The notes under the pieces: generated by a model | Databases searched by the model: none | What the model was told of the DNA's origin: nothing | What the model saw: only the letters and a program-made list of their open reading frames with translations | Shown: positions 52,655 through 63,275 of the stretch, piece after piece | Numbering within the stretch: the stretch's first letter is position 1 | How the letters are laid out: each line of letters begins with the position of its first letter | NCBI RefSeq assembly: GCF_024323335.1 | Contig: NC_066581.1 | Span: forward strand, 443,201,816-443,265,815 | Direction of reading: 5' to 3' | From: Lathyrus oleraceus | Lineage: Eukaryota; Streptophyta; Magnoliopsida; Fabales; Fabaceae | Length of the DNA stretch: 64,000 nucleotides | Program-made: the position numbers and the translations under genes

Positions 52655-52792
52655 GGTAGGGCGCGGCCGGAGAAAGGAATAAGAAGTTGTAGAGAAACTT
52701 TGTATCTGTGTTAGAAGAGAGAGGAATGAATTAAGAAATGAAATGTTGGTCTTGCATGATGACCTTTAGGTTTAGATTCCTAATCGTGTGGT

Positions 52793-52829
52793 GGTGACAA
52801 GTGTCTCCACCATTGGGACACTTGTCACC
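52793..52829 (+). other. Perfect 13-bp-stem hairpin in the Ogre LTR
   Basis: GGTGACAAGTGTC (52793-52805) and GACACTTGTCACC (52817-52829) are exact reverse complements around an 11-nt loop. The structure lies mid-LTR. It could be an RNA structure or a protein-binding dyad; nothing in the sequence decides between them. Confidence 0.75.
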
Positions 52830-53714
52830 GCTCGGACAACACACCCTGTCGGATCCGGTGCGATGCCACACACCCTTACCGTGTCCACGCACCCTTGCCC
52901 CCCATTGACCTCTGCTGACCAATTTAGGTCATCTAATCTAATGGTCTTGGATGGGTCCTCATAGTCAACCCGTTGACTGAATTTTTTTTGACTTCGTGGG
53001 TCTGCGTTTTGGGGGCCTCTTGACTTGGATCGGGTGGGTTGTTTTTGTCACACCCCTCATTCTGTTTTAAGACTGTTTTGTTTTCTTTTGGGCTCATAAG
53101 GCCCATTGTTTTTATATACTATTTCTTTTTTTGTTTTGTATATATAATTTACTTGTCATTTTGTTTAATTAATTATTAATTGATATTTCATTGATATTTT
53201 ATCTTTAACAATAAGAATAAGTTTGTTTCATCATCATGATTTAATTAGGATTATTCAAATGATTTCTTTTCAAATTTCGTTTAGATTGATAACATGCATT
53301 TGCTTGATTGGATCTATTATACAAACTTTTGTAAGTAATGTATCGAGTTTTTGACCACACCCAATCATTGATTACCATGAGTTACATTTCCGTTAAACAA
53401 AGTTCAAAAGTAAATCACATAATTCTCGATTTAATATTGAGCCCGTTTTTAAATACTTTTGCAAGTCGATCTCTTTCAAAGCATCTCCATCAACCTCACA
53501 TAGCCTACTCTTGGGCTTTCTTACAATGAGACCTATTTGATTTTTTATTAATGGAATAGGTGATTGATCCACTAATTAAAAATCCAATTTATCTATAAAC
53601 ACCAATTCAAACCTTTGTCCAACACCAAACCTTTTATCCAAAACATATTAGTTCTAATAAATTCACATTCAATATATTTAATTAAAATATTATTTAAAAA
53701 CTATTTAATAATGG

Positions 53715-54580
53715 ATCTTTGAATGAAAAGGAGAATAGTTAGCGTTTGCTTCTCTATCTCTCGATTATTCGAATAATTGACGTTCGCCACATTGCTCTAA
53801 TGTTCGTCATTTAATTAAAACCCTAAAACTCCATAAAATTAAAATCACTTATTCAAATCAATTATAAATTCTAAAAACATTACTTTGAATGAAAAGGAGA
53901 ATAGTCAGCGTCCGCTTCACTATCTCTCGATTATTCGAATAATTGGCGTTCGCCACATTGCTCGAATTCGCCTCATTCAATTAAAACCCTAAAAAACTTA
54001 CAAATACAAATCATCTTCATGAATTAATGTAATACTCCACAATATATTTTCTTTTATAAACTTTGGATGAAAAAGAATACAATAAGCATTCGCTTGACTT
54101 TTTCCCAAGTACTCGAACGATTGACGCACGCCATATTGCTCGAATTCTTGTCATCCGATTAAAACCTTAATCGTACATATTCAAAAATTATTTTACGATA
54201 TTAAATATAACTTCTATAAAAAAACTTTATTTTTTATAAATTATATTTCAGATGATAAAAGAATGGGAGGCGTTCGCCTCACCATCTCTAGAATGATTGA
54301 ATGATTGGTGCTCGCCATATTGCTCGATTTTTTCGTCTGCCGATTAAAACACGCTAAATAAAATTGGATAAAGGAATGAGTGGTACACGCCTTATTATTC
54401 CTCGAATAAGCAAGTGGGAGGCGCATGCCTAACTACCGTGCATATTCGATTTCCGCAAACAAACGTTCAATAATAAGTTAAAACAAAAAAAGGAGTAGAA
54501 TGCGTTCGCCTTAATATTCCTCGAAAGAATTGAACGATTGGTGTGCACCACATTGCTCAATGTTTTGTCGTTCTTCTCAA
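53715..54580 (+). repeat. Degenerate internal repeats of the Ogre LTR
   Basis: About six diverged copies start near 53718, 53887, 54064, 54250, 54366 and 54485. Each has a GAATGAAAAGGAGAATAG-like start, a (G)CG(T/C)(T/C)CGC(C/T)T word, a TCGAATAATTG(A/G)CG-like middle, CGCCA(C/T)ATTGCTCGA and (A)TTAAAACCCTAAA. Spacing is about 90-185 bp. Copies decay towards the right. Confidence 0.75.
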
Positions 54581-55215
54581 AATACCAAACATATTAAACC
54601 TAATTTCTCGCCCCAGTGCGACCAACAACTTAAAACTCTCTTCAAAAAGAACATTATTTAATCCTTTCTAACGCGCACAACAAACTAGTGCTTAAGCCTC
54701 CGTCGAGAGTAAACAAGCCAACGTTTAGCATTTAGAATGCGATCTAAACAATCGTTCATTAAAATACACCAACCAACCGTAGTTCCCCGAACTACGAATG
54801 CTCTGATTTCCTTATTGCACCATAAGGATACGTAGGCACGAGATTGCGAGATCTTGGCGAGCACACTTATAAAAAAAACTCCCTTTTCTCCCTTCTGAGG
54901 TTTCCATCAATCTCTATTATTGACCCTTATCACTTGAAGAAAACAAACAACATAAGTTAATATTCAAATCAAAAATTGAACTAAAAGGTTCCCGTTGAGT
55001 ACAACGGACGTGAGGGGTGTTAATACCTTCCCCTTGCGTAATCGACTCCCGAACCCGAATATGGTTGCGAAGACCATTTTTCTGTTTTTCAAAGGTTTTA
55101 TCGATATTTTCCTATTCCTTCATTGGGATAAATAAAGTTCGGTGGAGAATCTGTTCAAACTAATTTTTTTTCCGCGACCATCACGAGAGTTCACATTATT
55201 TTTCGAGGTGCGACA

Positions 55216-56668
55216 CCATGAGATTGATTTCTACACACTTCCAAATTTGGAAACAATTGTGTAATCTCTTTGCATGCTTGCATGGGCATGTGATAGGCCC
55301 ATCAAGTGATGTAATTAGGTCCAAAATTGAGTGTGAATCATGCTGAAACCATGTTACAAAGCCATGCAATCGTGTATGAAAAGTGGAAGTGGAAAACATT
55401 CAAATGGTTCTTCAATTTGCACCCATGCGCAAGTCCTTCATCCTTTGGCCAAATCAGATTATCTTGGACTTTTAGGAAATGTGAGATCATGGGGAACAAC
55501 TTTCATGTTGAACAATTTTTAATTTGAAGCTTGGATCATGATGAATTATATGGTGGAACTTTGGGAAATCAAACATATTTGAAAATTTTCTAAGTCCCAA
55601 GTCAAATGTTCACTTCTTCCACCTTGAATAACTTTTTACATGGACTAATGAGAAACATTCCTTCATCAAAGTTGTAGCTCTTTCAAACCTATTCAATTTG
55701 TTTACAGATTTGACCTCATTTGGATTTGGCATGAAGGAGGAAAATCACTTGTTCAATGGTATTGGCCCAAAATGACCGATAGTGTTTCCTCTTGGAACAT
55801 GCATTTTAAAGTTGAATTTGAACTTCCTCCAAACATTAAAGTCGAAGTAGACATCTTGAATTTGATCATGGAATTTGAATGGATTTCATCTCATAAGCAT
55901 TGAGCAAGTTATGGTCTTGGGACGTTGACCTCAAAACTAAGGTTCAGACAAAATGACCTATAATCTTTCACCATATAAAGTGACTTCCAAGCAAAACTAG
56001 CTCTTGACTTCAACACAAAAGTTGTTTGGAATGTCATTTTGAGTAACCTTTCTCTTTGAATCATTTTCATATGACAAAAATTGTAGGAGATAGGGTCTAG
56101 AGAACCACCATGAACCATCTTGCTAGCTTGACATTCTCTTGACTTTTAGAACTCATGGAGGATCATATATGTGTAATATGATGTAATATGAAGTATCCCT
56201 TGAAATATTTGATCAATTGTTGAATAAACTTGTTGAAGAAGTCATACAAGATACCCAAATGAATTAGGATTTCCAAGGCAAACAAACTCCAAACTCTCGA
56301 TGATTTCTTGATCAAAATGATATGTGAAGATCATGGGGATCCATATATGATGCTTAGAACAAATGGGAGCCATTTCTTGATTGAGCTCCTTGCATTGAGG
56401 GTCTAAAACCCTACATATGAGCTTGATAGAGCATAGGTGAACATACACACTACCTACAAAAGCAACACACTATACATTGACTTATTTTTGATATTTTGGT
56501 TAGTAAATAATGAAAAATAAAGTATGATACAATCAAAAGTGCTTTGTGATCTCTCCCAATGCAAACCTAGTGAATAAGGGGTAAGTAGGATGCCAAGGTG
56601 TGATCACAATGCCAATGCATATGATGAGATAACATGAGGGATCTTAGGGTCAAAATTGGGATCTTACA
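55216..56668 (-). mobile_element. Partial 3' LTR of the minus-strand Ogre
   Basis: On the minus strand it starts TGTAAGATCCCAATTTTGAC and continues CCTAAGATCCCTCATG, a start I recognise as common to Fabeae Ogre LTRs. It runs at least 1453 bp to the abrupt junction with the plus-strand Ogre LTR, so the rest of the LTR is missing or lies beyond that element. No gene is seen; short ORFs on both strands (for example 56242-56448, 55909-56118) are unsupported. Confidence 0.7.
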
Positions 56669-56681
56669 GTTGTCCCTATTT
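56669..56681 (-). other. Polypurine tract of the minus-strand Ogre
   Basis: AAATAGGGACAAC immediately before the TGTAAGATCC LTR start. It corresponds in position and sequence type to the tract at 50275-50284. Confidence 0.65.
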
Positions 56682-59393
56682 AAGGACGTTCTAGCTGAGG
56701 AGATGAAGGTTAAAATCTTCGTATCGACTCAGTAGAATGGACTTAAATAACAACATAGAAACAAATTTTGGTCCCTAAGAGACCTCATGATGCATATGAT
56801 ATGAAATGTTAAAAATAATCTCTTAGGAAAAATATTGCCACAAAGGAAAAGAATTCGGAGAGACTGAAAGTCCGCAGGAGCATAATGCATTCCGTAAGGA
56901 ATACTCACTAGGGAGACAGAGATTTTGGGGATAAAAGGTTGTCCATAGGCCAGGCTACGACTTAAAACTGCTGGTAACACAAGAGGATTCCATGAAAATA
57001 AATCAATGGAAGGACTCAGTCGGGGATAAAGAAGAAAATCTGCAAGGGAAACGGGTAAGTCAGAACCAAGCTGAAGTACTCTACCCAAACAAGAAATGGC
57101 GATTTCAGTGAGGGAAGAATGAACTTCAACACAGGAGTACGAGAATTACATTACCTATTACTGGTTACTGGGTAGGAAGATAATGTAATTTGACAGAGAG
57201 GCATCCGTTACCGGTTAGGGTAAACATATCAAGGATGACACGCTGAGGAAAAAGGAGGTGTATTCATTACCGGTTACTGGGTAAGAATAACCTACTGGAG
57301 AATGTATCAAATAGGATTACAACTACCGGTTACTAGGCAGAAGACCAAAGAAAGAGAATATTCGTCACTTGTTAAAGTGAACATATGAAGGATAGACTCA
57401 AAGGGAATAATATCCGTCATCGGCTAAGATGAACATATCAAGGATATACTGCCGGGGAAAAGTAAGAATTATATCTATCGGTTACTCGATAAAATACCAA
57501 AAAGAGAATATCTATCACTGGTTAGGATGAACATATCAAGGATATACTCAAAGGGGAAAATAGGAATTATATCTATCAGTTATTGGATAAAATACCAAAA
57601 AGAGAATATCTGTCACCGGTTAGGATGAACATATCAAGGATAGACTCATCAGGGGAAAGCAGGATTTATAACTATTGGTAACTGGGCAGAAGACCGCAAA
57701 GAGGAGGAAGCTCGTCATCGGTTAGGATAAACATATCAAGGATTAACCCTCTGGGGAATGAAATAGGGATTACAACTATCTTTTTATTGGGTAGAAAACC
57801 AAAAAGGGGAGAATATCCGTCATCGGTTAGGATGAACATATCAAGCCGCTGGGGAAAACAAGAGGAAGTAGATTACTATTATCGGGTATTGGGTAAGAGT
57901 AGGGTACTTGCAAATCGAGAAGAATATTACCAGTTACTGGGTAATAGACTCTCAGGGGACCAAATACATCTATCTAGGTAATAGGTAGAAAGAGACGGTA
58001 AAAAAAAGACTCAACCCGGTGAGGATGTAACTCAGGGGGAGTGGTTCCATCCAGATAATCAACCGGGGAGGAAGTTGAAATAATAATCATCCACGAGGAA
58101 ATAACTCAGCGGGGAATGAGAAAGGTTAAATTCTTTCTGCTTAAAGAAGATGACGCTCTACAATTGAGGGAGGACAGACGCATCAAATCTGCACGGGGAA
58201 ATGTTATCACCATAACAGAGGATCAGAAAATAGGGAATCAAATGAAATAATGATGCAATCGCGAAACATTTTATGTATGAATGTACATGTATATGTATAT
58301 GATTGATGATTATGCTGACAAAACAATCACAAAGGATACAAATGTCACTGATCTGAATCATTGTTACAAACTCGGCTAATCTCGACAGGATGGAGGCATC
58401 AACTGGAGAAAAAGCTAGGGATGAACACAAATTATCCACCTTAAAATAGCTCGACCCTGACTCGGGAAAGAGAGAAGGTGTACTAAGGATCTGTATCATC
58501 AATTCTGCGGGGAATTTTAGGTCAACACCATATCAAAATGGGACACTATCTTGCAGAGGATCAAAAATACTGCTCAAGAATCAGTACTGACGGGGATCAG
58601 GAATGAACTCCGCTGGAGACTTGAGGGGAAACAAAACCTTGTGCTGGGTCTATGCAAACCGTTGAGAATACGTGCTTATAAATCAGCCGGGGAGGTGATC
58701 ACAAAACTCAGCTGGGGAAACTGAACTTCTGAACTGACTGCTTGGGGAAAGACCAACAATGCTTGGCACTTCTAATACTTACATGTTGTTAGACTGCTAT
58801 TGATATTCCTTATTGAAATGGATTCCTCTTTTAAATTAATTGCTTTTATTTTTAAGAAAAAATATTTTGATTTTTATTAGTTTAAAATTTTTACAATTAT
58901 CATCATAAATATTCAATTCTATTTGGTTGAAAGATAAACAAGAGTAGAAACAATTGGATAAAAAGCTCAACTTTATTTAATAGAATGGTAGTCTGTAAAT
59001 GACAAGATTTCATAGATCTTTACAAAAGTTGAAAAATGGTAATTTAGACGGAAAAAGGGCTACATTGAATACAATGATCACTAATCGTTCTATCAACTTC
59101 AATATCCACTCTGATTTTGGCTTCGGTTTAAGATGATGAATTAAAGTTGACTGACTTGCTCAAAATGTCTTCAATATTGAAGATCAACTGAATGTAGTTA
59201 CTTGCCAAAAGTTCCTATTTTTGCATAAATTTCCCCAAGGTGGGGTACTCAATTTATCGGGATAAATTTTCTGTTTTATGTCTCTAATTTTTTTTCTGGA
59301 TCTCCCTTTCAGGTTTTCAATCCACCGAGACGCTCATTTTTGCCTAAGTCGCCCTTTTGGGTTTTTAAATTAGCGAGTTGTTCTTTTCTCTTT
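56682..59393 (-). other. 3' UTR of the minus-strand Ogre
   Basis: About 2.7 kb without a gene. It holds the AAACCC/AAAGGG module near the integrase end (59215-59390), an AT-rich stretch (58740-59200), a region rich in CTGGGGA/CCGGGGA words on the plus strand (58000-58740) and a minisatellite (57130-57990). Frames such as 56729-57088 minus, 57787-57981 plus and 58158-58502 minus follow the repeat composition and show no known domain. Confidence 0.7.
57130..57990 (-). repeat. About 100-bp minisatellite in the minus-strand Ogre 3' UTR
   Basis: The word AACATAT(C/G)AAGGA (last copy truncated) recurs at 57223, 57380, 57432, 57530, 57628, 57730 and 57835, giving spacings of 157, 52, 98, 98, 102 and 105 bp. 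Each unit also carries a CATC/CACCGGTTAGGATG stretch and a (G)GTTACTGG(G)(T/C)A stretch on the plus strand. Seven degenerate units, not related to the 177-bp satellite. Confidence 0.85.
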
Positions 59394-60562
59394 TTAGGCG
59401 AAATATTTCTTGACTGCATCGGCATTCACAGGACGAGGGAACTCTTCACCATCCATAGTTGTAAGAATCAAAGCACCACCTGAAAAGGCTCTCTTAATAA
59501 CATATGGGCCTTGATAATTAGTAGCCCATTTTCCCCTATCACCTGGTTTGAAAGATAGAATCTTCTTGAGCACAAGGTCACCTTCTCGGAACACACGAGG
59601 CCTGACCTTCATATCAAAAGCTTTCGTCATTCTCTGTTGGTACAACTGACCATGACACATGGCAGTTAACCTCTTCTCTTCAATCAAATTCAGTTGATCA
59701 CACCTGGTTCGACACTATTCAGCTTCAATCAACTTGACTTCCATTAAGACACGTAGTGATGGGATTCGAACCTCTACTAGGAGCACAACTTCCATGCCCT
59801 CTCATGCAAATGGCAGCATCTCATGCGGATGAATGTATAGTACCTATGCAAAGCAAATGGCAGCATCTCATGCAAATCTTTTTATGTCACAACCATCTTT
59901 TGAATGATCTTCTTGATGTTCTTATTTGCCGCTTCAACACCCTCATTTATCTTAGGTCTATAGGGAGAAGAATTATGATTTGCAATCTTGAAGTCTTGTC
60001 AAAGAGCTTCAACCATATTATTATTCAAGTTTGATCTATTATCAGTAATGATCTTACTTGGCACACCATAACGACATATAATTTGATTCTTGATAAACCT
60101 CACAACAACTTGCTTGGTTACATTCACATACGATGCCGCTTCAACCCACTTTGTGAAGTAGTCAATAGCCAGCAGAATGAAATGATGTCCGTTCGAAGCT
60201 TTGGACTCAATCATACCAATCATATCAATTCCCCACATGGAGAAGGGCCATCGAGAGGAAATGACATTCAACAGTGTCGGGGGAATATGAATCTTATCTG
60301 CATATATTTGACACTTGTGGCATTTCTTCACAAACTTTCAACAATCAGATTCCATTGTCAGCCAATAGTAACCTACTCTCAACATCTTCTTAGCCATAGC
60401 ATGTCCATTGAAATGAGTACCAAAGGAACCTTCATGGACTTCAATCATCAATAAGTCTGCTTCGTGTCTATCCATCCATCTGTTGAAAAGTATATCTTCG
60501 GCAAATATTTTTATATCGTATCCACAGAGATTGGTTGTTATTACCGCCGTTCTATAATCCAA
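59394..60562 (-). pseudogene. Ogre/Tat integrase remnant, minus strand
   Basis: From 60562 downward the frame shows a diverged start, then HEGSFGTHFNGH of the zinc finger, a TGA at about 60340-60338, the CHKC half of the finger and IYADKIH. The DDE core follows: WGIDMIGMIE with the first Asp kept, ITDNRSN with the second Asp kept (the following Gly is Arg), and EGVEAANKN with the Glu kept beyond a further TGA. A TAA follows VVT near 59888. Past a tandem duplication and deletion (59804-59875), the C-terminal part (59687-59394) is intact with GDLVLKKILSF, GKWATNYQGPYV, AFSGGALI and NADAVKKYFA before the stop. Unlike the plus-strand copy, the catalytic triad codons survive, but the stops and rearrangement make it inactive. 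Confidence 0.88.
59804..59875 (-). repeat. 49-bp tandem duplication inside the integrase remnant
   Basis: GCAAATGGCAGCATCTCATG occurs at about 59804 and 59853 on the plus strand. In the coding direction this repeats the HEMLPFAL-encoding stretch, and about 24 codons of the usual HGYRTSVRTSTG...SLVYG segment are missing next to it. The plus-strand ORFs over this region are shadows. Confidence 0.75.
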
Positions 60563-60564
60563 AT

Positions 60565-61697
60565 TGTTATAAGTTTAGAAAGTAACAAAGTTGTTTTGTT
60601 TGGAAAGTTATCTTTTTGAGTAAAATGTCACTAAAAACAGTAAAATGGTTTTAATCAAATGTAAAAGCTTGGCAAGATTGGAGTTCACTATTCCAAGTGC
60701 TTATGATTCCTTATGATTCCTTATGATAACTATATAGATTTAAGATTATTGATGATGTTCAAGTATCCTCTCAATGTCATTTATGTCTAAATGATATTGT
60801 GATAATCACTATATTGATCCTTAGACGATCTCTCCACCTAACTATCAATATAGTAATCTTTAATGGTTGATACCAATGAAGAGTAAAGAACAAATCTATC
60901 TCTACACTTATTCACTACTTGAAAATCTATTTTATGTCAAGACTCAAATAATATCTTTCAACAATTACTCAAATCTGATTTTCAACTTAGGGCAAAAATA
61001 GCATTCAATACATCAACAATCTTTTATCATATATATGAATCAAATGGAATACATAAACAAATGAGAATAGCTACTACCTCCAATCTTGAAAAAATGGGGT
61101 TTAGCTCCTCATCATCATTTTCAAAAGCAAAAATGCAATGGAAGAAAAACTCTGTTTTTCTCTCTTCCAAAATATCAAAGTATCAATCAATGTGTTAATG
61201 TGTTCGAATGCATATCACTTTCCATTTTGATTTTCTAAAAGGGTTGACATTTCCTAAAAGGATCATTTCTCATCTAAGGCAGAAAAGCTCCCCCAAGGCA
61301 GACACCAAAATGGCAAAACCAGCTGGTCATGAAAAGCAGCACCCTTGGCCCAAAAACAGCTTGCTGGATTCGCAGCCTTTGCGGCGCGAACTGAAGCTAT
61401 CTCAGCTTCCTTGCTTTGCAAGCTTCATCCAAAGTCTTCCAAGTGGTATTCTTCCAAGTTAGGCTTCCAAATTGCATTCAACACTTCTTCCATATTATGA
61501 TGTTGCATTCCAAAAGCTCTCTTATCCAAAAATTCTACAAAACTAACAAATATGTGAAATAACTATTCAAAACAAAATAAATTAAACCTAATTGCATTTA
61601 TACAAAATAGTGAGAATAAAAGTGTGTAATTAAATCAAAACATGGTAAAAGGGACCAATAAAATGATATAAAAAGTAGTACTAATTGGCCCATAACA
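60565..61697 (-). mobile_element. 3' LTR of the third element (1133 bp)
   Basis: On the minus strand it runs from TGTTATGGGCC at 61697 to ACTTATAACA at 60565. The termini TGTTAT and ATAACA are perfect 6-bp inverted repeats. The outer flank is the Ogre integrase remnant. Inside are a 10-bp triple repeat (TTATGATTCC twice, then TTATGATAAC, 60701-60730) and a GC-rich TTTGCGGCGCGAA motif (61378-61390, plus strand). The 84-aa ORF 61208-61462 has no recognisable domain. Confidence 0.72.
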
Positions 61698-61712
61698 ACT
61701 CTCCCTAACTTA
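61698..61712 (-). other. Polypurine tract of the third element
   Basis: AAGTTAGGGAGAGT-like purine run on the minus strand immediately before the LTR start TGTTATGGG. Confidence 0.6.
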
Positions 61713-63275
61713 GCATTTTGTTTGTCCCTAAACAAAAGTTTCCACCCTCACAACCAAAGCAATGACACAAAAGATCGAAGCAAGGATTTACCAAGGACAT
61801 TCAAATGGTTCAAAAGTGTTTGGCACTTTTTCAATCCACCTATCTCAGTTCTAGACAAAACATGAGTAAAAGAGATGGTTGAGTGCAAAAATCATTCCAA
61901 GGAATTCAAAGCCATATATGTCAAAATTGAATCAAACTTACACACACATCATAATAATGATGAATAACATGAAGGGTTACTTTCACTCATCCAAGCAGTT
62001 AGATCAACAACAACTCAAATCATGCGGTTATCACAACAAATACCAAATCATGTGAAAAATGAGAATCAAGAGGTCTTTCAAAGGTTGTAATGTGCCTTAG
62101 GTTACAAGAAAGGATATGATTAAGAGAATTTAACAAAAATGCCTATCTTAAGGGAGCATTCCCCAAACATTCAACTCTACACAATATCCATTTCTTTGAT
62201 CCCTATCTTTTTCTTTTTCATTTTCTTTTCACATCCACACAACCATGAGCATTTTCTTTGCTTTTTTTTCTTTCTTTTCTTTTTCTTTGCTCTATGGTTT
62301 CAAGGGTGTTTTCGTTTTCTTGTTTCTTTTCATATTTTTACCCTTTCATAAAAACCCACTTTTCCAAGTTTCTAATCAACTCTTTTTTCTTTACTCTCCC
62401 CAACTTTAGATTCCAAAACCAAATTTATTCACTAATGCTCCCTACTTAGACATAGGCAAAAGGCTAAATTTGCAAACAACTCGGTTTGAGGGTTCAATTG
62501 ATACGAAAGAAATTAGGATTCATTTATTCCAAAAAATTTAAGTTGATTTACAAATCAAATGAATCCTAAAATAAGCTCAAAGGGGTTTAACTAAGGATTA
62601 CTCCTCACAAGGTTAGTTGATTCAAACTTTTTGGTCAAGTGGTTTTTTTCAACAGACAATGCCTCTATCATTTTCAAAATTTTCACACAAAATAGATTGA
62701 TGCATGATTTAGCATGATAAGAATGAGTTGAAATAATGCTTGGTTTCCCGCATTTTATTGTACAATGGAAAGCTTCCTCACAATTGGTTAAGTCCTATTT
62801 TGATTCAAAAATGACATATATTTCAATGAGTTTATGATATGGAATTTGCACACACCATCAAACTACTCATGTTAAGTCTAGAAAGCGATAAAGTGTACCT
62901 TGAAATGCCGACACTAATTCTTATCATCACCACTCGAAGTGTCCTATGCTTCTTTCTTTGTGATCATTTCTCGGTTGCTTTAAGCTTGACTTAAGATTAA
63001 GAATAATTAAACAAAAAATGTTGGTAAACCAATTTGATTGTAACACACTTAAATCTCAAAGAGTATTCATGCAATTATCAAAACAACTAAAAAAAACCAA
63101 AGTTTTGGTGAACTAAAGCCACCCTTTTACATCAAAATTTTACAAAAGCAAAAATAATACAAAGAAAACTCAAAATGAAAACAAACTCCTCAAATTCACC
63201 AACTTCTCAATCTTCCTTCTCTTGGCCACCACCAACAGAACCAAGGACGTCCTCCATCTCCTCATTTAGGTCAAA
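61713..63275 (-). other. Untranslated internal region of the third element
   Basis: No gene is seen over about 1.5 kb. On the plus strand it contains a polypyrimidine run (about 62205-62300, repeated CTTTT/TTTCTTTT), which is purine-rich on the element's sense strand. The ORFs 62139-62351 and 62258-62449 come from this low-complexity tract. Confidence 0.6.

Larger units (their letters stand above)
1722..55215 (+). mobile_element. Ogre/Tat-type Ty3-gypsy element with giant satellite in its 3' UTR (5' part missing)
   Basis: The parts in order on the plus strand are: decayed pol (RT, RNase H, second archaeal-type RNase H, integrase, 1803-4519), a 3' UTR starting with AAACCCGAAAGGG-rich repeats, a 44-kb satellite array, more 3' UTR, a polypurine tract (50275-50284), and a long LTR ending in CA at 55215. 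The dual RNase H, the very long LTR and the long tandem-repeat-bearing 3' UTR are hallmarks of the Tat/Ogre lineage. The 5' LTR, gag, protease and most of RT are absent or left of the window; the copia element lies at that edge and may have inserted there. Sequence 1722-1802 shows nothing recognisable. That this is one element depends on the polypurine tract and LTR on the far side belonging to the same copy. Confidence 0.75.
50288..55215 (+). mobile_element. Candidate 3' LTR of the plus-strand Ogre (about 4.9 kb)
   Basis: It begins at AGTTACACCCCAATTTTGTC just after the polypurine tract (the expected terminal TG appears mutated to AG) and ends with TTTTTCGAGGTGCGACA at 55215. The last ~250 bp carry the GGGGTGTTAATACC, CTTCCCCTTGCG and CGACTCCCGAACCCG words typical of legume Tat/Ogre LTR 3' ends. 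A length near 5 kb fits Ogre. ORFs inside, such as 52229-52528 minus and 50705-51052 plus, lack recognisable domains and I do not call them genes. An alternative LTR start, TGTCACACCCC at about 53047, would give a 2.2-kb LTR; I prefer 50288 because of the polypurine tract. The 5' LTR is outside the window, so this could not be verified by comparison. Confidence 0.62.
55216..60564 (-). mobile_element. Second Ogre-like element, 3' half (broken)
   Basis: Read on the minus strand: integrase remnant (60562-59394), a 3' UTR with the AAACC..AAAGGG module and a minisatellite (59393-56682), a polypurine tract (56681-56669), and a 3' LTR starting at 56668. It is cut on its 5' side by the LTR of a third element at 60565, and its LTR is cut at 55215 by the end of the first Ogre. 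It belongs to a different LTR subfamily from the first Ogre. Confidence 0.8.

Noticed and set aside
53047..55215. TGTCACACCCC as the start of a shorter 2.2-kb LTR
   Set aside because: It resembles other Tat LTR starts but has no polypurine tract before it, whereas 50275-50284 has one; kept only as an alternative.
57787..57981. 64-aa ORF MGRKPKRGEY...
   Set aside because: It overlaps the ~100-bp minisatellite, is antisense to the host element and has no domain.
59752..59780. tRNA T-arm-like GGGATTCGAACC
   Set aside because: It is the antisense of the integrase codons for VEV/RIPS in the minus-strand pol remnant; no acceptor, D or anticodon arms are seen around it.
62139..62449. Phe-rich ORFs in the pyrimidine tract
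   Set aside because: They are produced by a CTTTT/TTTC low-complexity run.
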